Shown piece after piece: positions 59,553 to 64,000 of a DNA stretch of 64,000 nucleotides (position 1 is the stretch's first letter; the number at the start of each line of letters is the position of its first letter). Location of the stretch: the NCBI RefSeq assembly GCF_031954365.1, contig NZ_JAUSVZ010000006.1. One strand, given 5' to 3'. The translations under genes were made by a program, and so were the position numbers. Below the pieces are notes generated by a model that saw nothing but the letters and a program-made list of their open reading frames with translations, was not told the origin of the DNA and ran no database searches. The DNA is from Brevibacillus aydinogluensis. Lineage in GTDB: Bacteria > Bacillota > Bacilli > Brevibacillales > Brevibacillaceae.

Positions 59553-59624
59553 GCTCTCCCTCCCCGAAACGTCGCTGTCCGGCTCCGTTTCCGGTGCGGG
59601 ACAACTCTGTCCGTCTCTTTTCGT

Positions 59625-60101
59625 CTACAGCAGCCGATGCGTAATCAGCGCGACCATGACACCCAGCCATCCGCCGACGAATACCTCGATCGGCTGGTGG
59701 CCGAGCAGTTCTTTCAGCTTTTGGGCCTTTTCCTGCTTGGGACGCACCTTAAAGGTCTTCATCCCCTCCAGCAGATGGTTGAATTCGTCTACCAGCTTGT
59801 TCAGCACGACAGCCTGCATGCCGGCATGGCGGCGGACGCCGGCCGCGTCAAACATGACGATGACCCCGATAATCGCGGAGATGGCGAACATGCTGCTGCT
59901 GAACCCTTCCCGGATGCCCACGGCCGTCGAAAGGGCAGTTACTGCGGACGAATGAGAACTGGGCATGCCGCCCGTGCTGAACATCAGCGACCACTGCCAG
60001 GTCCGGGTGGCGATGTAGTGAAGCGGGATTTTGATCAATTGGGCAATTCCTATGGCAATCAGAGCCGCCCATAACGGAAAGTTGTCAAGTATTGCTGCCA
60101 T
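59625..60101 (-). CDS. yuiD: YuiD-like divergent PAP2 membrane protein
   Basis: A 158-residue membrane protein with about four helices. STGGMPSSHSSAVTALSTAVG is the core acid-phosphatase-like motif (SxxSH), and MFDAAGVRRHAGMQA supplies further conserved residues, matching the DivPAP2 family. It may dephosphorylate a lipid phosphate. The ATG at 60101 is preferred; an ATG at 60113 directly abuts the AAAGGA SD. Confidence 0.85.
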   Translation of the reverse strand: MAAILDNFPLWAALIAIGIAQLIKIPLHYIATRTWQWSLMFSTGGMPSSHSSAVTALSTAVGIREGFSSSMFAISAIIGVIVMFDAAGVRRHAGMQAVVLNKLVDEFNHLLEGMKTFKVRPKQEKAQKLKELLGHQPIEVFVGGWLGVMVALITHRLL

Positions 60102-60250
60102 AGAAAGATCCATTCCTTTCTGATCTGATGCGTCTGCGTATGTATATTGTAACAGAACAGCGTTTCGGGCATCCGTAAAGTTTTCGTCAGGATTTCGAGA
60201 CCGGGCAAACTGTGTTACGATGGAAAGCGGAAGGACGGTGGCGGTTGACC

Positions 60251-60622
60251 ATGCGATACCCCGAGCAGTACATACGGTTTATCGAGAAGTTCAACGCCGG
60301 CGAGTACTACGAATGCCACGACCTGCTTGAGGAAATCTGGATGGAAGACAAAGCGAACAAGTTTCTCCAGGGTTTGCTGCAAATGGCGGTCGGACTGTAC
60401 CACTTTTCCAGCGGCAACGTCAAGGGTGCGCGACTGATGCTGGCCAATGCCCGCAAATATCTGGCCAGGTATGGTCCGCGCCACTGGGATCTCGATGTCG
60501 ACGCAATTCTCCGGTTTCTCGACGACTGCATGGACGCACTGCCGCAGGCGGACGTCATTCCGTATACGGAAGCGAAAGCCATTCCGTTTCCTTCCCTCCA
60601 TCTGAGTCTGGATAGGCCCTAA
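60251..60622 (+). CDS. DUF309 family protein
   Basis: A 123-residue helical protein with the DUF309 signature FNAGEYYECHDLLEEIWMED near residue 12 and GLLQMAVGLYHFSSGNVKGA. The conserved His, Glu and Cys near the start may form an active or metal site. Function unknown. ATG 60251 follows GGCGGTTGA; upstream starts have no SD. Confidence 0.85.
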   Translation: MRYPEQYIRFIEKFNAGEYYECHDLLEEIWMEDKANKFLQGLLQMAVGLYHFSSGNVKGARLMLANARKYLARYGPRHWDLDVDAILRFLDDCMDALPQADVIPYTEAKAIPFPSLHLSLDRP

Positions 60623-60675
60623 GGCATTCATGTGCCCGTAGCTTTATCCTATCACAGAGAAAGAAGGAAAGGTAT

Positions 60676-62184
60676 ATGAACGTCACTGTGGAAAAACGGA
60701 GCGCATGGTGGACCGTTGCGTGCGATGAGCTGGTGCTCCCGCTGTGGAAAGAGGAAGAACTGGCGCAGGTGTATCCGGAATTGGATCAACGGTTTGCAGG
60801 CGGGTTGGCCGCGCTGCAGCAGGACAAGGAAATCAGCGGAGAGGCCAAGTCGGTGGCTGTCGTTCACACGATGAGCCGGCTTCAGGCCAAAAAGTTGATT
60901 GTCATCGGCATGGGTGACCGGGAGAAGGCCGACTTCGTCTCGATCCGTGCTGCCTGGGGGCGTGCTGCCAAGACGGTCGGCGGCAAAGGCAGCGGCAAAA
61001 CCGTGGCCGTGGATCTGCGCGGCGGACGGGAGTTGTCGACCAGCCGCTTCGCACAGGCGGTGACAGAGGCGTTTTGCCTGGCGTCGTATCACTACGAAGG
61101 CTATCGGCAAAAGCCGAAGCGGGAGGCGGAGCCGCTCGGGACGGTGAAGCTGCTCGTCGGCAGCGACGAGGAAGCGGCCAGCGCCATGCTGGGCGTGATG
61201 CGCGGCGAAGCGCTGGCGCAGGGGACCAACCTGGCGCGGACACTGGTCAACGAACCGGGCAATTACCTGACGCCGCGCGCCCTGAAAGACGCAGCGGTGG
61301 CTGTGGCCAAACGCTTCGGTATGGCGTACGAGGTGCTGACAAAAGATAAGCTGGAGGAAATGGGCATGGGCGGCCTGCTTGCCGTTGCCAAGGGCAGCGT
61401 CGAGGAGCCGTATGTCGTCGTGGTGAAATACCAGGGAACAGAGACCTGGGAAGACGTGATCGGCCTGATCGGCAAAGGCGTCACGTTTGATACGGGCGGT
61501 ATTTCCATCAAGCCGGTTGCCGGTATGGAAGCCATGAAGTCCGACATGGGCGGCGCGGCAGCGGTGATCGGGGCGTTGGAAGCGCTGGGACAGATCAAAC
61601 CCCGGGCGAACGTGCTCGCGGTCATCGGCTGCGTGGAAAACATGCCATCGGGAACAGCCTTCAAGCCGGGCGACGTGATTACCACGATGAGCGGCAAGAC
61701 CGTGGAAATCATCACGACCGACGCCGAGGGACGGATGGTCCTGGCCGATTGCATCACCTACGCCAGAAAGCAGGGTGTCTCCTGCCTGGTGGATGCCGCC
61801 ACCCTGACCGGAGGGGCCGTCGTCGCTCTGGGCCACTACTGCTCCGCCGCGCTGACCAACGACGAGGCGCTCGTCAGCGAACTCCTGTCCGCAGCCGCAC
61901 AGGCCGGGGAACGCCTCTGGCAGCTGCCGCTGTTTGAGGAGTATTGCGAATTGAACAAAAGCCGCTATGCCGACCTGAAAAACTCGGGCGGCCGTTACGG
62001 CCACTGCATCATCGGCGGCGCCTTTTTGCGGGAATTCGCGGAGGATACCCCGTGGGTCCACCTGGACATTGCCGGCACGGCGTACACCAGCAGCGCGAAA
62101 GACATGCAGCCGGCGGGCGGTACGGGCGTCATGGTCCGTACGCTTGCCCAGTTTGTGATGAATCGCAATCAATCCAATGCGTAA
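60676..62184 (+). CDS. pepA: Leucyl aminopeptidase M17 (PepA / YuiE)
   Basis: A 502-residue two-metal aminopeptidase. The metal and catalytic signatures are GKGVTFDTGGISIKP (Lys/Asp), MKSDMGGAAAV and EIITTDAEGRMVLAD (the NTDAEGRL family motif with T for N) in the C-terminal half. The N-terminal regulatory domain is complete. It removes N-terminal residues from peptides in the cytosol. Start follows AAAGAAGGAAAGG. It corresponds to yuiE in B. subtilis. Confidence 0.94.
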   Translation: MNVTVEKRSAWWTVACDELVLPLWKEEELAQVYPELDQRFAGGLAALQQDKEISGEAKSVAVVHTMSRLQAKKLIVIGMGDREKADFVSIRAAWGRAAKTVGGKGSGKTVAVDLRGGRELSTSRFAQAVTEAFCLASYHYEGYRQKPKREAEPLGTVKLLVGSDEEAASAMLGVMRGEALAQGTNLARTLVNEPGNYLTPRALKDAAVAVAKRFGMAYEVLTKDKLEEMGMGGLLAVAKGSVEEPYVVVVKYQGTETWEDVIGLIGKGVTFDTGGISIKPVAGMEAMKSDMGGAAAVIGALEALGQIKPRANVLAVIGCVENMPSGTAFKPGDVITTMSGKTVEIITTDAEGRMVLADCITYARKQGVSCLVDAATLTGGAVVALGHYCSAALTNDEALVSELLSAAAQAGERLWQLPLFEEYCELNKSRYADLKNSGGRYGHCIIGGAFLREFAEDTPWVHLDIAGTAYTSSAKDMQPAGGTGVMVRTLAQFVMNRNQSNA

Positions 62185-62199
62185 AGGAGTTGGTAAACC

Positions 62200-62628
62200 A
62201 TGTTTCAAAATCCGAGTGACGAACGCCGCCGCCAATTGCTGGAGGAAGCGAAAACCATCGCGGTGGTCGGCCTTTCCAACAAGCCTGAGCGCACCAGCCA
62301 CATGGTCGCCGCTGCCATGCAAAACGCCGGTTATCGCATCATTCCGGTAAACCCGACGATTGCCGGCGAGACAGTCCTGGGGGAAAAAGCGGTCGCTTCC
62401 CTGAGCGAGATCGACGAGCCCGTGGACATCGTCAACGTATTTCGCCGCAGTGAAGACGTGCCGCCGGTCGCCGAAGAAGCGGTCAAACTGAAACCCAAAG
62501 CCCTCTGGCTGCAGCAGGGGATCGTCAATGAAGAGGCGGCCGCGCTGGCGAAACAGCACGGCATCGAGGTCATCATGGACCTGTGCATCAAGGTGGATCA
62601 CGCCCTCCTGCGCGTGGGGAAAAAATAA
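62200..62628 (+). CDS. CoA-binding domain protein (YccU-like)
   Basis: A 142-residue single Rossmann-fold CoA-binding protein: TIAVVGLSNKPERTSHMVAAAMQNAGYRIIPVNP and ALWLQQGIVNEEAAALA with the conserved catalytic-like MDLCIKVDH near the C-terminus. Such stand-alone domains resemble the succinyl-CoA synthetase alpha N-terminus; function unknown. It lies 15 bases after pepA behind AAAGGAG. Confidence 0.88.
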   Translation: MFQNPSDERRRQLLEEAKTIAVVGLSNKPERTSHMVAAAMQNAGYRIIPVNPTIAGETVLGEKAVASLSEIDEPVDIVNVFRRSEDVPPVAEEAVKLKPKALWLQQGIVNEEAAALAKQHGIEVIMDLCIKVDHALLRVGKK

Positions 62629-62688
62629 ACCGGCGGACGCCGCCGTCCGTCAGCGGACGGCAGGCGGATTTGTCCCGCATTGCGAAGG

Positions 62689-62719
62689 ACGCCCCCTGCA
62701 CATTGGCGGGGGTGTTTTT
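62689..62719 (+). terminator. Terminator after the CoA-binding protein gene
   Basis: ACGCCCCC and GGGGGTGT pair around a 10-base loop, followed by TTTTTC. Confidence 0.8.
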
Positions 62720-62866
62720 CTTGCAGTGATCTGCAGGATATGGTAAGAAGGTGGTATACCTCAATGAGTCGGTTCCGTATGGCCGGCCGCTCTCCGCATA
62801 TACTACACGGGACGGCATTGTGCCCGGGAATCGATCACGCCTGTCGGAACAAAGGAGTGAAGCCCC

Positions 62867-63463
62867 ATGGTTACCAACAAGCCCCTGGAAAGCAGGCATG
62901 ACCGCGTGCCCCCCAATCAGAAAGTGACGACCGGCTTTCCCGTCCTGCACTACGGCGATGTACCGGAGTACACCGATTTGGCAACCCAGTGGAGCTTTCG
63001 CATTTTCGGCCTGGTCGAGCAGGAAGTGACGCTTACCTATGAGCAGATCATGGCCCTGCCCAAAACCCAGGTGACCAACGACATTCACTGCGTCACCGGC
63101 TGGAGCAAGCTGGACAACGTCTGGGAAGGCATTCCCGTGGAAGAAATCGTGAAGCTGGTCAAGGTGAAGCCGGAGGCCAAATACGTGATGCTGCACGCCG
63201 AATTTGGCTGGACGGCCAACATGCCGCTGGACGATTTCCTCAGGCCGGGCAACCTGTTTGCCTACAAGCACAACGGACAGGACCTCACCCCGGAACACGG
63301 ATGGCCGCTCCGCTTCGTCATCCCGCACCTGTACTTCTGGAAAAGCGCCAAATGGGTGCGCGGCGTCGAGTTTTTGGAAAAAGACAAGCAGGGATTCTGG
63401 GAGAAGAACGGCTATCACATGTACGGCGACCCGTGGAAAGAGCAGCGGTTTGCGTGGGATTAA
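62867..63463 (+). CDS. Sulfite-oxidase-like molybdopterin protein
   Basis: A 198-residue protein with only the oxidoreductase molybdopterin domain. Key features are NDIHCVTGWSKLDNVWEGIPV with the Mo-binding Cys, MPLDDFLRPGNLFAYKHNGQDLTPEHGWPLRFVIPHLYFWKSAKWV. No twin-Arg signal is present, so it is probably cytosolic, unlike MsrP. Redox partner and substrate unknown. AAAGGAG precedes the ATG. It probably needs molybdenum cofactor made elsewhere. Confidence 0.85.
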   Translation: MVTNKPLESRHDRVPPNQKVTTGFPVLHYGDVPEYTDLATQWSFRIFGLVEQEVTLTYEQIMALPKTQVTNDIHCVTGWSKLDNVWEGIPVEEIVKLVKVKPEAKYVMLHAEFGWTANMPLDDFLRPGNLFAYKHNGQDLTPEHGWPLRFVIPHLYFWKSAKWVRGVEFLEKDKQGFWEKNGYHMYGDPWKEQRFAWD

Positions 63464-63570
63464 AAAGACCGTTTTAACGCTGTCCGTTTACTTTACCGGA
63501 GCTTATGCGTATAATAATTTCTAGAGATGATCGCTACCGTTCTTTTACGGATGGTAGGTCAAGAGTAGTC

Positions 63571-63596
63571 AGCGGGAAAGGGCAACCTTTCCCGCT
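63571..63596 (+). other. Hairpin in the NYN-gene leader
   Basis: AGCGGGAAAGG and CCTTTCCCGCT form a perfect 11-bp stem with loop GCAA, ending 25 bases before the NYN start codon. It lacks a long T run (ATTTCG), so it may be a leader structure rather than a terminator. Confidence 0.5.
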
Positions 63597-63621
63597 ATTT
63601 CGTTATGGGGAGGGTAGCAAC

Positions 63622-63921
63622 TTGCAGAGAAGGGCGGCAGTTTTCATTGATGGCGGGTACCTGGATAATGTATTGCTTCATTATGGCAAGGCGAAAATCG
63701 ATTACGAAAAGATGGTTCAAGACTTGACCGGCGAAAATCCCTTGCTGCGCGCATATTATTATCACTGTTTACCTTACCAATCCGCCGAGCCGACACCTGA
63801 GGAAAAACAAAAGTTTTCATCTGCGGAGAGATTTCTCAGAAGATTGAGTAGATTGAATAGTTTTACCGTTCGGAAGGGTAAATTACAATACAGAGGAAAA
63901 ACGGATGTGTTTGGCAAGTAG
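63622..63921 (+). CDS. NYN-domain (LabA/DUF88-like) protein, truncated
   Basis: A 99-residue protein starting at TTG 63622, 7 bases after GGGGAGGG. AAVFIDGGYLDNVLLHYGKAKID is the NYN first strand with its conserved Asp, and ENPLLRAYYYHCLPYQS follows as in LabA-type NYN proteins. The usual later parts, KGVDV-type strand and the ISGDSDF motif, are missing because a TAG follows FGK, so only half the domain is encoded. The frame may be interrupted by an insertion or mutation. Confidence 0.65.
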   Translation: MQRRAAVFIDGGYLDNVLLHYGKAKIDYEKMVQDLTGENPLLRAYYYHCLPYQSAEPTPEEKQKFSSAERFLRRLSRLNSFTVRKGKLQYRGKTDVFGK

Positions 63922-64000
63922 AAAATGCTCAATTTGGCAGCCATTTTGTGCCTAACCTTGCCACGCGTTTTCAGGTCCCGAAAGCGCATGTCGCAATCGG

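Noticed and set aside
62630..62720. Second palindrome CCGTCCGT...ACGGACGG as a regulatory site
   Set aside because: It is a short GC-rich stem between a stop codon and a clear terminator; it probably adds to the 3' structure only.
1..64000. rRNA, tRNA, CRISPR arrays, prophage or complete insertion sequences
   Set aside because: I looked for cloverleaf-like segments, regular repeats, transposases and phage structural genes and found none that I could support.

Overview
The window looks like a chromosomal segment of an aerobic, endospore-forming, fairly GC-rich Bacillales bacterium. Brevibacillus or a close Paenibacillaceae relative is my best guess, inferred from gene content and protein style and not from any marker RNA. 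It carries strong AAGGAGG-type ribosome binding sites, many intrinsic terminators, spore genes (LytH, YunB, YutH, a Spo0E-like protein, a YhcN/YlaJ lipoprotein) and a long run of genes that in Bacillus subtilis form the yun/yut/yuz/yum/yui neighbourhood. No rRNA, tRNA, CRISPR array or complete insertion sequence was seen.

Layout. 0-3.3 kb: yunF-yunE-yunD-(small acidic protein)-yunC. 3.4-8.4 kb: an HD-GYP phosphodiesterase, CorA, a HemAT-type globin chemoreceptor, a short Crp/Fnr regulator and a VOC enzyme. 8.5-14.4 kb: a compact catabolic operon with a GntR/FadR regulator, a CaiB-type CoA-transferase, an HMG-CoA-lyase-like enzyme and a three-part TRAP transporter, behind a promoter with an inverted-repeat operator. 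14.4-20.6 kb: yunB, then an FMN riboswitch controlling ribD-ribE-ribBA-ribH, then an aldehyde dehydrogenase. 20.6-25.1 kb: lytH, a LarC split over two opposed genes, a DJ-1/PfpI protein, and two full copies of a hairpin repeat each nested between duplicated terminators. 25.3-31.3 kb: yhaO-yhaN nuclease pair, lipA, yutC, yutD. 31.3-39.3 kb: glpX, yutE, a regulator with a cysteine cluster, yutF, yutG, yutH, a hydroxyacid dehydrogenase, a hydrolase and yutI. 39.4-41.9 kb: mccA-mccB and yuzD. 42.1-45.7 kb: an AT-richer accessory island with a duplicated two-gene envelope module, one copy decayed. 45.7-51 kb: yutJ, yuzB, mqnE, a Spo0E-like gene, yutM, a GrpB-family gene and a CuA-domain lipoprotein. 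51-53.5 kb: a TolC-like exported protein behind a near-perfect Fur box, and a His-rich exported protein. 54-62.6 kb: yumC, yumB (with a Rex-like operator), yuiA, yuiB, yuiC, a BtuF-like protein, yuiD, a DUF309 protein, pepA and a CoA-binding protein. The right edge holds a sulfite-oxidase-like molybdoprotein and a truncated NYN-domain gene.

How it fits together. The conserved backbone (yunF...yunC...yunB...lytH...lipA-yutC-yutD...yutE-yutF-yutG-yutH...yutI...yuzD...yutJ-yuzB...yutM...yumC-yumB...yuiA-yuiB-yuiC-yuiD-yuiE) is interrupted by insertions: the TRAP/HMG operon, the riboflavin operon, the LarC/YhaON block and the 42-45.7 kb island. Several backbone genes serve iron-sulfur and redox work (YutI, YutM, YuzD, YuzB, LipA, YumC, YumB, YutJ).

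The signal I rate most novel is a hairpin-forming repeat of about 330 bp found twice in full and twice as 5' fragments (20.6, 23.8, 31.3 and 57.3 kb). Each copy lies inside the intrinsic terminator of a gene. The two full copies are bounded by locus-specific duplications of that terminator and carry compensatory base-pair changes in their stems.
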